A stretch of DNA of 64,000 nucleotides, from the NCBI RefSeq assembly GCF_018987265.1, contig NZ_CP076854.1:434001-498000 (forward strand). The letters run 5' to 3'. Both the position numbers and the translations under genes were made by a program. Of the stretch, positions 42,672 through 52,905 are shown piece after piece. Numbering within the stretch: the first letter of the stretch is position 1; every line of letters begins with the position of its first letter. The DNA is from Rhizobium sp. WYJ-E13. Its GTDB lineage: Bacteria > Pseudomonadota > Alphaproteobacteria > Rhizobiales > Rhizobiaceae. The notes under the pieces are model-generated. The model made no database searches and was not told the DNA's origin. It saw only the letters and a list, made by a program, of their open reading frames with translations.

Positions 42672-43652
42672 ATGAAGCTCATCAAGCAAGCTGCCGTCTT
42701 GGCGCTAAGCACGTTCAGCGCCGCGTTTGTCACGCCGGTCTATGCCCAGGACAAAGATCTCAAAGTTGGCGCCATCTACATGGATGCGCAAGGCTTCTAT
42801 GCCGGTGTTCGCAAAGGCATCCAAACCGGCGCGAACGACGCTGGCCGGAAGCTCGATATCGTTGAGACCAATGCGCAAGGAGATGTGAGCAAAGAATCCT
42901 CCTTCATCGATTCGCTGATCTCGTCCGGGGTGCAGGCGATCATCGTTTCGCCGGTTTCAGCCGACGGCTCCTACCGAGCAATTCGTCGCGCTCACGAAGC
43001 AGGTATTCCGGTCGTCTGCTACAACACCTGCTTGAACGACGCCGACATGAAGCAATATATCTCGGCCTATGCCGTCGGCGACCCCTATGATTTCGGGCAT
43101 AAACTCGGTGATGCGGCTGCCGATTACTTCATCGCCGAGAAGAAGGACGCGCCGAAAATCGCTGTTCTCAACTGCGAATTCGTCGAAGTCTGCGTTACCC
43201 GCCGCAAGGGCTTCGAGGAAGCGCTGAAGGCCAAGATTCCGGGCGCTCAGATCGTTGCGAACCAGGAAGGTGCTATCCTCGACAAGGCGGTTTCCGTCGC
43301 GAGCACGATGCTTTCGTCCAACCCCGATATCGATGCGTTCTTCGGTGAAGCCGGTGGCGCTACGCTTGGTGCTGCTCGTGCCGTCAAGAGTCAGGGCAAG
43401 ACCGGCAAGGTTGTCGTCTTTGGTGGCGATATGACCACGGAGATCGCTCAAGAACTTGCAGACTTCACGGTCATCAAGGCAGTCGTAGACATTTCGGGCC
43501 AGGGCCTCGGCAAGCTGGCGCTCGCACAGGCGATCAAGTCGATCGATGGCCAGCCGCCGGAGGGGATCAAGGTTCCCTACGATATCGATCTCTACAAGTC
43601 GTCCGACGACGGCAAGGCTTGGCTCAAGGCGCATGCCGACGGTATTCCGTGA
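42672..43652 (+). CDS. Sugar ABC transporter substrate-binding protein
   Basis: This 326-residue periplasmic protein has a signal peptide (MKLIKQAAVLALSTFSAAFV then TPVYA, cleavage near 25) and a peripla_BP_4 domain of the RbsB group. GGGAGGGAG lies just before the ATG. The cluster it opens contains aldose epimerase and galactonate dehydratase genes, so a hexose or aldonate such as galactose or galactonate is the likely ligand; this is inference. Only 3 bp separate it from the ATPase gene. Confidence 0.87.
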   Translation: MKLIKQAAVLALSTFSAAFVTPVYAQDKDLKVGAIYMDAQGFYAGVRKGIQTGANDAGRKLDIVETNAQGDVSKESSFIDSLISSGVQAIIVSPVSADGSYRAIRRAHEAGIPVVCYNTCLNDADMKQYISAYAVGDPYDFGHKLGDAAADYFIAEKKDAPKIAVLNCEFVEVCVTRRKGFEEALKAKIPGAQIVANQEGAILDKAVSVASTMLSSNPDIDAFFGEAGGATLGAARAVKSQGKTGKVVVFGGDMTTEIAQELADFTVIKAVVDISGQGLGKLALAQAIKSIDGQPPEGIKVPYDIDLYKSSDDGKAWLKAHADGIP

Positions 43653-43655
43653 GGT

Positions 43656-45254
43656 ATGTCGTCTGACGAGACCAGCAATCGAGGCCGCCAGGAAGCTGGC
43701 GGCGTCTTCTCATCGGTGGATAATGTCATGACACAGATATCGCGCTCGGTTGAGGCTGCTCGCCGCTCAATCGCGTCAATCAAGGGATGCACCCGCCAAT
43801 ACCCGGGCGTATTGGCCCTTGACAACGCAACTTTTGAAGTCGCGGCAGGCGAGGTTAGGGCCCTTCTAGGCAAAAACGGCGCCGGCAAATCGACCCTCAT
43901 CCGGCTCCTGACCGGAGCCGAAGTGCCAGACACCGGAAGCGTCGCGGTTGATGGCGAGGAACTCCGTTATTCAGGCTCAAATCGGGCTCAGGATGCTTTC
44001 GATAAGGGAGTGCGCGTCGTCTACCAGGAGCTTAGCCTGGTGCCGGGAATGTCGCTTGCCGAAAACCTCTTCCTCGGGCGCTGGCCGCGAAAAGGGGGTG
44101 TCATCCAGTACGCCAATATGGAGGCCGAGGCTTCCGAGGCGATGGGCCGGCTTGGTTTGGACCGGCCGCCCAATTCCCTGGTGGCGAGCCTAAGCCCGGC
44201 TGAACGCCAGCTGCTGGAAATCGCCCGCGTACTGCTCGGCAAACCTAAGCTTGTTATCCTGGACGAACCAACGAGCTCGCTCGCTGCAGTTGAGGCCGAG
44301 AAAGTGATGGCGGCCGTCAAGCGGATCGCTTCCGATGGCATTGCGGTCATCTACGTCAGTCATCGGATGAACGAAATTCGTCAGATCGCGCACTCGGCGA
44401 CGATTATGCGCGATGGTCGCATTATCGAAACGGTTGATGTAAAGGGCGCCGACACGCGCGAGATTGTCCGGCTTATGCTCGGGTCTGAAGCGTCTCAGAC
44501 GGCCGCACTCGAAAACAGAAGCCAGGGACAGACCGTTCTCGAAGTAAAGGACCTTGCTCTGTCCCCTAAACTGGCCTCCATCTCCTTTTCGCTCAAGGCA
44601 GGGGAAGTTTTGGGCATCGCGGGTCTGCTTGGTTCCGGCCGTACCGAGCTTCTGCAAGCGATTATGGGTGTCCAAACCCAGGACCGCGGCAACGTGCTTG
44701 TTGACGGGGTTTCGGTGACGCCCGGTCACTACAAGAAAATGATAGCCCGAGGTTTCGGATATACGCCGGAAAGCCGCAAGGAAGAGGGGATCGTCCCGCT
44801 CCTTGGGGTCGATGAGAACACGTTGTCGACGAATTTTTCGGGCGTCAGCAAGAGTGGCATTCTTTCCTCCAGATTGATGGCAGAAGCCACGCGCAAAGTC
44901 GTCGAGAGACTGCATATCAAGACGGCGCGGACAGATAGTCCTATCGGCACGCTGTCAGGCGGCAATCAGCAGAAGGTTGTCATCGGTCGTTGGGTTTACG
45001 CCAACAGTCGCGTCCTTCTTCTCGACGAGCCCACTCGCGGCGTTGACGTCGAGGCCAAGGCCCAGATCTATACAATCATCCGTCAGCTCGCTGCCGAAGG
45101 GCGCAGCATCATCTTCGTCTCGAGTGAGATTGAGGAGCTGCCTCTCGTCTGCGATCGGGTTCTCGTGCTTCGTGACGGGACGCTGCAGGAAGAGTTCAAA
45201 TCACCGACCATTGATCAGGACGCCTTGATGGCAGCCTGCATCGCAGGACATTGA
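43656..45254 (+). CDS. Sugar ABC transporter ATPase, two-cassette (RbsA/MglA type)
   Basis: This 532-residue ATPase has two ABC cassettes. The first has Walker A GKNGAGKST (72-80), a variant signature LSPAERQ and Walker B LVILDEPTS. The second has a degenerate Walker A (GLLGSGRTEL) with the canonical signature LSGGNQQ and LLLDEPTRG. This asymmetry is normal for RbsA/MglA proteins. The N-terminus is about 40 residues longer than usual; a start at ATG 43728 is possible. It serves the importer of the galactonate-type cluster. Confidence 0.9.
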   Translation: MSSDETSNRGRQEAGGVFSSVDNVMTQISRSVEAARRSIASIKGCTRQYPGVLALDNATFEVAAGEVRALLGKNGAGKSTLIRLLTGAEVPDTGSVAVDGEELRYSGSNRAQDAFDKGVRVVYQELSLVPGMSLAENLFLGRWPRKGGVIQYANMEAEASEAMGRLGLDRPPNSLVASLSPAERQLLEIARVLLGKPKLVILDEPTSSLAAVEAEKVMAAVKRIASDGIAVIYVSHRMNEIRQIAHSATIMRDGRIIETVDVKGADTREIVRLMLGSEASQTAALENRSQGQTVLEVKDLALSPKLASISFSLKAGEVLGIAGLLGSGRTELLQAIMGVQTQDRGNVLVDGVSVTPGHYKKMIARGFGYTPESRKEEGIVPLLGVDENTLSTNFSGVSKSGILSSRLMAEATRKVVERLHIKTARTDSPIGTLSGGNQQKVVIGRWVYANSRVLLLDEPTRGVDVEAKAQIYTIIRQLAAEGRSIIFVSSEIEELPLVCDRVLVLRDGTLQEEFKSPTIDQDALMAACIAGH

Positions 45255-45266
45255 GGGAGACACGCG

Positions 45267-46274
45267 ATGTCACTCGACCAGGCTGCAAAGCCCATTTCCG
45301 CCCGGACCTCGAACAAATCCGGCTTCAACTTCTCTCAACACATGAACGAACTCAGCCTGTTCGTTGCAATTGTCGTACTCTACATCGTCTTCACATCGAC
45401 GGCGAATGGCTTTCTATCCTTTAATAATCAAATCAACATCCTCCGCGACGCGGCGACGATCGGTATTGCTGCGTGGGCCGCAACGCTGATCATCATCGCC
45501 GGTGAGATTGATGTCAGCGTCGGACCGATGGTGGCTTTCATCTCGGTGGTCCTGGCGTTTTTTCTTCAGTGGGGCGTTCCTACTCCGATTGCATTTGCGC
45601 TTGCGATTGTCGTCGGTGCACTGCTTGGATCTATCGCAGGAGCATTGCGTGCGTATTTCGATGTGCCGTCTTTTGTCGGGACGTTGGGCCTTTGGAGCGC
45701 CTTGCGCGGGACGGCTCTCTTTGTGACGGACGCGCTTCCGGTCTCGATTGGTCGAAACGACACCTTGGACGCGTTGGATCGCTCGGTCCTCGGCATCCCA
45801 CCTGCGGCTATCATTATGCTGGTGTTGTTCGCAGTCTTTGCATTCATCAGCCGAAAGACTGCGTTTGGACGGTCGGTCTTCGCGATTGGCGGCAATGCGC
45901 ATGCTGCGTTCCTGAGCGGTATCAGCGTATCGAAGATCCGCGTTACGCTTTTCGCGATTGCCGGTGCCATGGCAGCGATCTCGGGCATTCTGCTGGTGTC
46001 GCGCCTTGGGTCCGGCAATGCGACCGCAGCCACCGGCCTCGAATTCGATGTCATCGCGGCAGTCGTTGTCGGCGGCACCTCGCTGTCGGGAGGGCGGGGA
46101 TCAATGCTCGGTACGCTCCTGGGCGTGTTGGTCATTACTCTCATTGGAAACGGCCTCGTCTTGCTGGGGATCAATCCCTTCTTCCAGCAGGTCGTTCGTG
46201 GTCTGATCATTGTTATCGCGGTGCTTGCCAATATTCAGGCGATCAAGCGCAGCGTGTCGCGTAACAAGGGTTGA
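45267..46274 (+). CDS. Sugar ABC transporter permease (RbsC type)
   Basis: This 335-residue permease has about ten hydrophobic segments and the motifs AGEIDVSVGPM (about 78-88) and GGTSLSGGRGS (about 272-282). GGGAGA lies upstream of the ATG. It is followed 4 bp later by the aldose epimerase gene, so transport and catabolic genes share a transcript. Confidence 0.9.
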   Translation: MSLDQAAKPISARTSNKSGFNFSQHMNELSLFVAIVVLYIVFTSTANGFLSFNNQINILRDAATIGIAAWAATLIIIAGEIDVSVGPMVAFISVVLAFFLQWGVPTPIAFALAIVVGALLGSIAGALRAYFDVPSFVGTLGLWSALRGTALFVTDALPVSIGRNDTLDALDRSVLGIPPAAIIMLVLFAVFAFISRKTAFGRSVFAIGGNAHAAFLSGISVSKIRVTLFAIAGAMAAISGILLVSRLGSGNATAATGLEFDVIAAVVVGGTSLSGGRGSMLGTLLGVLVITLIGNGLVLLGINPFFQQVVRGLIIVIAVLANIQAIKRSVSRNKG

Positions 46275-46278
46275 GCCC

Positions 46279-47175
46279 ATGTCGGTAGTCAACCTCGCAG
46301 CTGGCCCGCTTTCGCTTCGCGTCTCGACGAAGGGCGGGCTTTTGCTGGGCTTTTGGCGGGACGTTGGTATCGGAAAAGTCCCGCTGTTACGCCCCAGCCA
46401 GTCGGAGGACGCAAATGCATTGGGATCGTCCTGCTATCCGCTCGTGCCATTCGGCAATCGGGTGAAGGACAACCGGTTTTCCTTCGATGGCAACGACTAC
46501 CAGTTCAGGCCGAATACCGAGTGGGATAAGCATTATCTGCACGGTGAAGGATGGCAAGCGGAGTGGTCGCTGGGAAGACAAACGCCCACCTCGGTCGAGA
46601 TGAGCTTTACCCATCGGGGCGGTGCAACCCCTTACGAATATCGGGCGCATCAGCACTTTGCTCTAAGTGAGGAGAGGCTGACGATGACGCTGACGGTCGA
46701 AAACCGCGGCGAACGAGCTATGCCGTTCGGGCTGGGTTGGCATCCCTATTTCCCGATGACGCCCAACACCACGTTGCTCGCGCCTGCCCGGAAATTCTGG
46801 ACGGAGGTGAAAGGTTGGCTGCCGGGTGAGCAAACCGAAATTCCGGCAGATCTTGATTTCAGTTCACCAGCGAAGCTGCCTCATCGATGGGTCAACAACG
46901 GTTTCGAGGATTGGAGCGGCGAGGCATTTATAGTATGGCCGGAGTGGCACACATCGCTGCATCTAACCGCTGACGCAATCTTCAAGCACGCCTTTGTATT
47001 CGTGTCGGACACGACATTCGATCCAGACTTTAAGCGCGACTACTTTTGCTTCGAGCCAATGACCCATCTGGCCAATGGACATAACCTGCCTGATCTCGGC
47101 GAGTTGAAGGTGTTGCAACCCGGCGAAATCCTCTCCGGAAGCATGCGCCTGCGCCCCTCAAGCCACTGGAATTGA
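46279..47175 (+). CDS. Aldose 1-epimerase family protein
   Basis: This enzyme interconverts the anomers of an aldose before further oxidation. The 298-residue protein has the galactose-mutarotase fold marks: YPLVPFGNRVKDNRF with the substrate Arg, a catalytic His in KHYLHGEGWQAEWSL, and GLGWHPYFP. The late Glu in FCFEPMTHLANGHN fits the second catalytic residue. It lies between the permease and a GMC oxidoreductase gene. Confidence 0.87.
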   Translation: MSVVNLAAGPLSLRVSTKGGLLLGFWRDVGIGKVPLLRPSQSEDANALGSSCYPLVPFGNRVKDNRFSFDGNDYQFRPNTEWDKHYLHGEGWQAEWSLGRQTPTSVEMSFTHRGGATPYEYRAHQHFALSEERLTMTLTVENRGERAMPFGLGWHPYFPMTPNTTLLAPARKFWTEVKGWLPGEQTEIPADLDFSSPAKLPHRWVNNGFEDWSGEAFIVWPEWHTSLHLTADAIFKHAFVFVSDTTFDPDFKRDYFCFEPMTHLANGHNLPDLGELKVLQPGEILSGSMRLRPSSHWN

Positions 47176-47193
47176 CGGTTTTGGAGTTTATGA

Positions 47194-48819
47194 ATGTCTA
47201 CGATCGACCGTTATGACTATATCATAGTTGGCGGCGGAAGCTCTGCCTGTGTGGTTGCGGCGAAACTGGTGCGAGAGGGCAGGGCCAAGGTTCTGCTTCT
47301 AGAGCGTGGCCCCGCCAAGGCTAACCCTATCATGCACTTTCCGGCGGGCTACATGAAGTTCCTCGCCAAGGACACGTATCTGTCCATGCACCAGACGAAG
47401 CCGCAGCCGCAACTGAACGGGCGCGGTCCGATCGTCCCACAGGGGAAAGTGCTAGGTGGCGGCAGCACGGTCAACGCGATGGTTTATATGCGCGGCCAGG
47501 CTGCCGACTTCGATCTTTGGAACGAACTCGCCACGTCAGAAGGCTCCAACGATGGAGCGTGGTCATACGCAGACCTGCTGCCATATTTCAAAGAGCAGGA
47601 AGATAACGACCATCTTGCCGGCGAATTTCATGGGGTAGGCGGGCCGCTCAAGATCTCTCATCTCGGCCATACCAGCCCGATGACGCGCACCTACATAAAG
47701 ACGCTGCAGGGTATGGAAATCCCTTATAATCCTGACTTCAATGGTGCCCGCCAGTTCGGTGTCGGCTTCATGCAGCACACAATCGATTGGAGGACTCGCA
47801 AGCGCTCCAGCTCCGTCGACGCCTTCCTCGCCCCGGTTATGAACAACCCACTGCTGACGATCGAAACTGAAGCAACAGTGACGTCGCTGGAGATGAACGG
47901 CGACCAGGTGACTGGCGTCCGATACGTGCAGAAGGGCACATCGAAGCAGGCGGACGCTGGCAAGGAGGTCATACTTGCAGCTGGCGCTTACCAGACGCCG
48001 AAGCTCCTCATGCTGTCGGGCATTGGTCCGGAGGATGAGCTGACAAGGCACGGCCTGAAGACAGTCGTCGCGTTGCCCGGTGTCGGGAAGAATCTGCAGG
48101 ACCACTATGAGTGCCCGGTCGTCGCGACCACAAAGGGCTCGTTTGGCTATTATGGGCAAGACCGCGGTTGGCCGATGATCAAGGCCGGATTGCAGTATCT
48201 GATGTTCAAGTCGGGGCCGGTCTCGACCACTGGGGTCGAGACGTGCGCGTTCTATGATCCAGACGGCAATAATGACCGACCGACTATCCAAATGTTCTGT
48301 GTTCCTACGGTTTACCTCGACCGTGACGTCATGGGTACCGAACCTGGCGACGGCGTGACGATCAACTCACTTCTGTTGCGACCGAAGGCAAGAGGCTCGG
48401 TGACACTGGCATCGAAGGACCCCTTCGACAATCCCATCGTCGACACGCGAATTTTCGGCCATCCGGACGACCTGCGTCTCACCATGGCAGCTTTCCGGTT
48501 CGCGAGAACAGTGTTGGACGCGTCGCCTATGAGGGACCTGATCGAAAAAGAAATTTTTCCGGGACCGGACGTAACCAGCGACGATGCCGTCGCGGCTCAC
48601 TGCAAACGGACAGTGAAGACGGGATACCACCCCGTCGGGACTTGTAAGATGGGACGGGATTCGGATCAGGAAGCTGTCTTGGATCTAAACCTGCGGGTAA
48701 GGGGAACGCGAAGCCTTCGAGTGGTGGATGCATCGATGATGCCGGCGATCGTCAGCGGCAACACCAACGCCGCTGTCATGGCAGCAGCGGGAAAAGCTGC
48801 AGACCTCATCCTCGCATGA
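47194..48819 (+). CDS. GMC-family FAD oxidoreductase
   Basis: This flavoenzyme oxidises an alcohol or sugar. It has 541 residues with the dinucleotide-binding start [17 protein letters not shown], the GMC signature region [20 protein letters not shown] (about 83-102), and C-terminal His and Asn regions [11 protein letters not shown] and [12 protein letters not shown]. In the first motif the third glycine position is Ala (GGGSSA instead of GGGSAG), a mild departure. In context it may oxidise galactose or a similar aldose, or an alditol; the substrate is not known. Confidence 0.88.
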   Translation: MSTIDRYDYIIVGGGSSACVVAAKLVREGRAKVLLLERGPAKANPIMHFPAGYMKFLAKDTYLSMHQTKPQPQLNGRGPIVPQGKVLGGGSTVNAMVYMRGQAADFDLWNELATSEGSNDGAWSYADLLPYFKEQEDNDHLAGEFHGVGGPLKISHLGHTSPMTRTYIKTLQGMEIPYNPDFNGARQFGVGFMQHTIDWRTRKRSSSVDAFLAPVMNNPLLTIETEATVTSLEMNGDQVTGVRYVQKGTSKQADAGKEVILAAGAYQTPKLLMLSGIGPEDELTRHGLKTVVALPGVGKNLQDHYECPVVATTKGSFGYYGQDRGWPMIKAGLQYLMFKSGPVSTTGVETCAFYDPDGNNDRPTIQMFCVPTVYLDRDVMGTEPGDGVTINSLLLRPKARGSVTLASKDPFDNPIVDTRIFGHPDDLRLTMAAFRFARTVLDASPMRDLIEKEIFPGPDVTSDDAVAAHCKRTVKTGYHPVGTCKMGRDSDQEAVLDLNLRVRGTRSLRVVDASMMPAIVSGNTNAAVMAAAGKAADLILA

Positions 48820-48832
48820 ACAGGCATATTTC

Positions 48833-49981
48833 ATGAAAATCACAAGGCTTACGACCTACATTGTCCCACCACGATGGTTGTTTCTGAAGATCGAGACGGA
48901 CGAAGGCATCGTCGGCTGGGGCGAACCGGTTGTCGAGGGCAGAGCATTGACGGTCGAGGCGGCCGTCCATGAACTTGCTGATTACCTTGTCGGCAAGGAC
49001 CCCTTTTTGATCGAGGACCATTGGACCGTCATGTATCGCGGCGGGTTCTACCGCGGCGGCGCCATCCACATGTCGGCGATCTCGGGGATCGACCAGGCAC
49101 TCTGGGACATCAAGGGCAAGGCGCTTGGTCAGCCGATCCATTCGCTGCTCGGCGGCCAGGTGCGCGACCGCATCAAGGTCTACTCTTGGATCGGCGGCGA
49201 TCGCCCGTCCGATGTGGCTGACAATGCCAAGGACGTGGTTTCCCGCGGCTTCAAAGCGATCAAGATGAACGGTGCTGAAGAACTTCAGATCGTAGACACT
49301 TACGACAAGATAGATGCGATCATTGCGAACATTGCAGCAGTCCGCGAGGCTGTCGGTCCCCACGTAGGCATCGGCGCCGACTTTCACGGCCGGGTTCATC
49401 GACCAATGGCCAAAGTTCTCGCCAAGGAGCTCGAACCCTACAAGCTGCTTTTCATCGAAGAACCGGTGCTGTCCGAACACCGCGAAGCATTGAAGGAAAT
49501 GGCCAATCATTGTTCAACACCGATTGCTCTCGGCGAGCGCCTGTATTCACGCTGGGACTTCAAGCAGGTTCTCTCGGATGGTTATGTAGACATCTTGCAG
49601 CCGGATCTGAGCCATGCTGGAGGCATCACCGAATGCCGCAAGATCGCGACGATGGCCGAGGCTTACGACGTTGCGCTTGCACCACATTGCCCGCTCGGCC
49701 CGATTGCCCTTGCTGCCTGCTTGCAGATTGATGCCGTCAGCTACAATGCCTTCATTCAGGAGCAAAGTCTGGGCATTCACTACAACAGCGGAAACGATAT
49801 CCTCGACTACATCTCAAACACGGAGATTTTCCATTACGACGATGGCTTCGTATCGATACCGCAAGGCCCGGGTCTTGGCATCGAGGTGAACGAGGAATAT
49901 GTCAGGGACCGCGCCAGGGAGAGCCACCGTTGGCGCAATCCGGTGTGGCGGCATGAGGATGGAAGTCTCGCCGAATGGTAA
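48833..49981 (+). CDS. dgoD: D-galactonate dehydratase
   Basis: DgoD dehydrates D-galactonate to 2-dehydro-3-deoxy-D-galactonate. The 382-residue enolase-superfamily protein matches E. coli DgoD along its length as I recall it: [20 protein letters not shown] at the N-terminus, [13 protein letters not shown], the metal ligands in GADFHG, FIEEPV and GERLYS, the catalytic His in [14 protein letters not shown] and the end [11 protein letters not shown]. No dgoK or dgoA lies nearby, so the later steps must be encoded elsewhere. The ATG at 48833 lies 13 bp after the previous stop. Confidence 0.93.
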   Translation: MKITRLTTYIVPPRWLFLKIETDEGIVGWGEPVVEGRALTVEAAVHELADYLVGKDPFLIEDHWTVMYRGGFYRGGAIHMSAISGIDQALWDIKGKALGQPIHSLLGGQVRDRIKVYSWIGGDRPSDVADNAKDVVSRGFKAIKMNGAEELQIVDTYDKIDAIIANIAAVREAVGPHVGIGADFHGRVHRPMAKVLAKELEPYKLLFIEEPVLSEHREALKEMANHCSTPIALGERLYSRWDFKQVLSDGYVDILQPDLSHAGGITECRKIATMAEAYDVALAPHCPLGPIALAACLQIDAVSYNAFIQEQSLGIHYNSGNDILDYISNTEIFHYDDGFVSIPQGPGLGIEVNEEYVRDRARESHRWRNPVWRHEDGSLAEW

Positions 49982-50141
49982 AGGCGATAGCATGTCGGCG
50001 TAACAGTCACCCAATGGTGAATCTCTCCGGCGTTGACGGGCCTGACGGGCTGGCTGTCGATGCCGCCGGTGCAGATCGATCTTGAGGCGCCGCAGCATTC
50101 AGAATAGCGTTCGAAACATTCAAACTGCTGAGAGAATCTTC

Positions 50142-50963
50142 ATGGAAAACCGTCCCTACTACGCCCCTCCCGGTGGGCTTCCGCCGCAAACCGATCTCCT
50201 GTCCGGCAAAGCGGTCTTCACCACTGCCTATGCGGTGATCCCCCGAGGCGTAATGACGGATATCGTCACGAGCTACCTTCCTCACTGGACGAACACGCGG
50301 GCTTGGATCCTTGCGCGGCCTTTGACGGGTTTTTCGGAAACCTTTTCGCAATACATCATGGAGGTCGCACCTGGCGGCGGAAGCACGAAGCCTGAACCGG
50401 AGCCGCGCGCTGAAACGGCAATCTTCGTCGTGGCGGGGACTTTGGCGATCGGGTACGAAGGGCGCGTCCACAATCTTCGTCCAGGATCCTTTGCCTTCCT
50501 CCCTGCCGGCAGTGCCTGGACGCTCCAAAACGACGGCGCGGATGTGGCGACGTTTCACTGGATAAGAAAGGCCTTCCAGGAGGTCCAGGGATTGGATCGG
50601 CCGGCTGCGATCTTCACGCATGAGGAAGAGCATCAGCCGGGTGCGATGCCTGACACGGATGGCCGGTGGGCGACGACGCGCTTCATCGATCCCGCGGACA
50701 TGCGTTACGACATGCACGTCACCATCGTCACGTTCGAACCGGGTGCTGTGATCCCCTTCATGGAAACCCATGTGATGGAACATGGTCTCTATGTTCTCGA
50801 AGGACGGGCCGTCTACCGCCTCAACGAGGATTGGGTGGAAGTTCAGGCCGGCGATTTCATGTGGCTGCGCGCGTTCTGCCCGCAAGCCTGCTACGCAGGT
50901 GGACCGGGCCGCTTCCGCTATCTGCTCTACAAGGACGTCAATCGGCACGCGTCTCTCTGGTAG
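50142..50963 (+). CDS. allE: (S)-ureidoglycine aminohydrolase, bicupin
   Basis: This enzyme converts (S)-ureidoglycine to (S)-ureidoglycolate and ammonia in purine (allantoin) breakdown. The 273-residue protein has two cupin domains. The C-terminal one has the metal-binding pattern METHVMEHGLYVLEGRAVY and the end YKDVNRHASLW, which match AllE. ATG 50142 was chosen because the next 20 residues upstream in frame are not family-like. No other ureide genes are near, and it sits at the end of the galactonate cluster 160 bp after dgoD. Its link to that cluster is unclear. Confidence 0.87.
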   Translation: MENRPYYAPPGGLPPQTDLLSGKAVFTTAYAVIPRGVMTDIVTSYLPHWTNTRAWILARPLTGFSETFSQYIMEVAPGGGSTKPEPEPRAETAIFVVAGTLAIGYEGRVHNLRPGSFAFLPAGSAWTLQNDGADVATFHWIRKAFQEVQGLDRPAAIFTHEEEHQPGAMPDTDGRWATTRFIDPADMRYDMHVTIVTFEPGAVIPFMETHVMEHGLYVLEGRAVYRLNEDWVEVQAGDFMWLRAFCPQACYAGGPGRFRYLLYKDVNRHASLW

Positions 50964-51105
50964 GCTTGGACCATTCCGATACTTGATGCGTTGCGGGCGA
51001 AGGAGACGTCACGCTTCCATTCACGCGTATCGCGCATCAGTTCGGCAGGAGTAGTTTACCTGCCAGGCGCGCAACTCAGTGGAAGCAGTGCTTTCGCACC
51101 GGCAA

Positions 51106-51762
51106 TCAGCGGGGCAATGGCTTGGTTTGAGCGGCAGCCGACCTGCCGTCATTCGTCGCTCGCTCGAGCCCGCGGATATGGGCGTCGAGCAGGGATACCG
51201 CACTGTGGAAGTCACGCTTCTTCAGGGTGTCGACGATCTGTCGGTGCGCATGGCTCGACCCGGGTCGCCAGCCGGCCGAACGCGTCGCCGAGAATATGAT
51301 GCGTGAGTTTGCGAGCTGAAGATCGTCGAGCATGCTGAGCAGTCTTGGCATCCGACAGGGAGTGACCAATTCCCTGTGAAAGTTGCGGTTGGCCTGTTCC
51401 CATTCCTCAATGGTTTTTGCCTGGTCTCCGGCCGCGAGCGCCAGTTCTATTCTTTCGAATGCGGCAGCATTGATCCTGGGGGCTGCCAGCCTCAGCGCCA
51501 ATGTCTCGAGCGCGGCGCGAATCTCCACGGTTTCCTGAATTGAAGCCTGATCCAGCGGCGCAACACGCATGCCGCGGCGCGGTTCGCTGACGACCAGCCC
51601 CTGGGCGCGCAGAAGTTGAAAGGCTTCCCGGGCGGGCACATGGCTGGCGTCGAATTCCTCAGCGATATGATCCTGCCGAAGCGGGGTTCCCGCAGCCAGT
51701 TCTCCGGCGACAATTCTCTCCCCGATCACACGAGCGATGCGTTCTGCGACTGTTTCTGCCAT
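51106..51762 (-). CDS. bioR: GntR-family biotin regulator BioR
   Basis: BioR represses biotin genes in many Alphaproteobacteria. The 218-residue protein has a GntR winged helix (about 5-70, with FDASHVPAREAFQLLRAQGL) and an FCD domain (about 80-205). The call rests on its position divergent from bioB and on two palindromes between the genes that match the BioR box; one contains TTATCTATAA exactly. The ATG at 51762 lies 8 bp from the nearer box, so the gene is probably self-regulated. The 142 bp after its stop toward allE hold only a weak GGCAGG/CCTGCC hairpin (51044-51064). Confidence 0.87.
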   Translation of the reverse strand: MAETVAERIARVIGERIVAGELAAGTPLRQDHIAEEFDASHVPAREAFQLLRAQGLVVSEPRRGMRVAPLDQASIQETVEIRAALETLALRLAAPRINAAAFERIELALAAGDQAKTIEEWEQANRNFHRELVTPCRMPRLLSMLDDLQLANSRIIFSATRSAGWRPGSSHAHRQIVDTLKKRDFHSAVSLLDAHIRGLERATNDGRSAAAQTKPLPR

Positions 51763-51769
51763 GATATTC

Positions 51770-51784
51770 CATAGATAATCTATG
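51770..51784. promoter_or_regulatory. BioR-type palindrome, bioR-proximal
   Basis: CATAGAT and ATCTATG are perfect arms around a central A. The site overlaps the leader of bioR. Its centre is 73 bp from the centre of the second site, close to seven helical turns, so two dimers would sit on the same face of the DNA. Confidence 0.75.
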
Positions 51785-51843
51785 ATAAAATAGATTGATC
51801 GAGCCAAATTCGGGCGATAGCCTCTTAAATAGGTAGCATAGTC

Positions 51844-51858
51844 ATAGATTATCTATAA
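51844..51858. promoter_or_regulatory. BioR-type palindrome overlapping the bioB -10 box
   Basis: ATAGAT-T-ATCTAT is a perfect 13-bp palindrome (51844-51856) and continues to the BioR consensus TTATCTATAA (51849-51858). A perfect TATAAT (51854-51859) overlaps it and is the likely -10 box of bioB, about 50 bp before the start codon, so binding would block the promoter. Confidence 0.8.
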
Positions 51859-51909
51859 TTCAAGCGAGTTCCAACATGCTGCTATCGGTGCTCGTGCAGG
51901 AGAATGGTC

Positions 51910-52905
51910 ATGTTGAAAACAGAGGCGGCAACGGAGCACGGCTGTATGAGAGATCCCTGGACGCTCACCTCGGCACGCGAGCTTTACGATCTGCCGTTCA
52001 ACGAGCTGCTCTTCCGCTCACAAACCGTCCATCGAATGAATTTCGACCCTAACCGCGTCGAGCTTGCCAAACTGCTGAATATCAAGACAGGCGGCTGTCC
52101 GGAGGACTGTGGCTACTGCAGTCAATCGGCCCACCACGCTTCCGGCCTGACGGCGACCAAGCTCATGAAACTCGAGGACGTAGTTTCCGAGGCCCGCAAG
52201 GCGAAGGAAAACGGCGCCACGCGTTACTGCATGGGTGCCGCATGGCGCAGCCCCAAGTCCCGGGACGAGGCGGCGATCGTCGCCATGGTGAAGGCGGTAA
52301 AATCGCTTGGCCTCGAAACCTGTATGACGCTTGGCATGCTTTCGCCGGAGCAGGCCGAGGCCTTCGCGGATGCCGGCCTCGACTATTACAATCATAACAT
52401 CGATACCTCGGAAAATTTTTACCCCGCAGTCGTCACGTCGCGTCGCTTCGAGGATCGCCTGGAGACGCTGGCCCATGTGCGAGAGGCAGGCATCAAGGTC
52501 TGCAGTGGCGGAATATTGGGATTGGGCGAGACGGAAGATGACCGGATCGACATGCTCGTTACGCTCGCCAATCTGCCGACGCCGCCCGAGAGCGTGCCAA
52601 TCAACATGCTGATCCCCGTTGCCGGCACCAGATTGGCAAACGCATCCCCTGTCGATCCGATCGAGTTCATCCGCATCATTGCCCTTGCGCGCCTGATGAT
52701 GCCGAGTTCGTCGGTGCGTCTGACCGCCGGCCGAACGGCAATGAGCGATGAGATGCAGGCGCTTTGCTTCTTTGCCGGCGCCAACTCGATCTTCATCGGC
52801 GACACGCTGCTGACGGCAAGCAATCCAGGCAATGACCGCGATTCAAGGCTCCTCGGCCGGCTGGGCCTCACGCCCGTCACCATGGAGATGTCGGGTGATC
52901 TCTGA
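51910..52905 (+). CDS. bioB: Biotin synthase
   Basis: BioB is a radical-SAM enzyme that inserts sulfur into dethiobiotin in the last step of biotin synthesis. The 331-residue protein has the cluster motif CPEDCGYC (CxxxCxxC) in [17 protein letters not shown] and later [12 protein letters not shown] and SVRLTAGR for the second cluster. ATGs at 51904 and 51910 are both possible; AGGAG is better spaced for 51910. It is the first gene of bioBFDAZ and overlaps bioF by 11 bp. Confidence 0.96.
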   Translation: MLKTEAATEHGCMRDPWTLTSARELYDLPFNELLFRSQTVHRMNFDPNRVELAKLLNIKTGGCPEDCGYCSQSAHHASGLTATKLMKLEDVVSEARKAKENGATRYCMGAAWRSPKSRDEAAIVAMVKAVKSLGLETCMTLGMLSPEQAEAFADAGLDYYNHNIDTSENFYPAVVTSRRFEDRLETLAHVREAGIKVCSGGILGLGETEDDRIDMLVTLANLPTPPESVPINMLIPVAGTRLANASPVDPIEFIRIIALARLMMPSSSVRLTAGRTAMSDEMQALCFFAGANSIFIGDTLLTASNPGNDRDSRLLGRLGLTPVTMEMSGDL

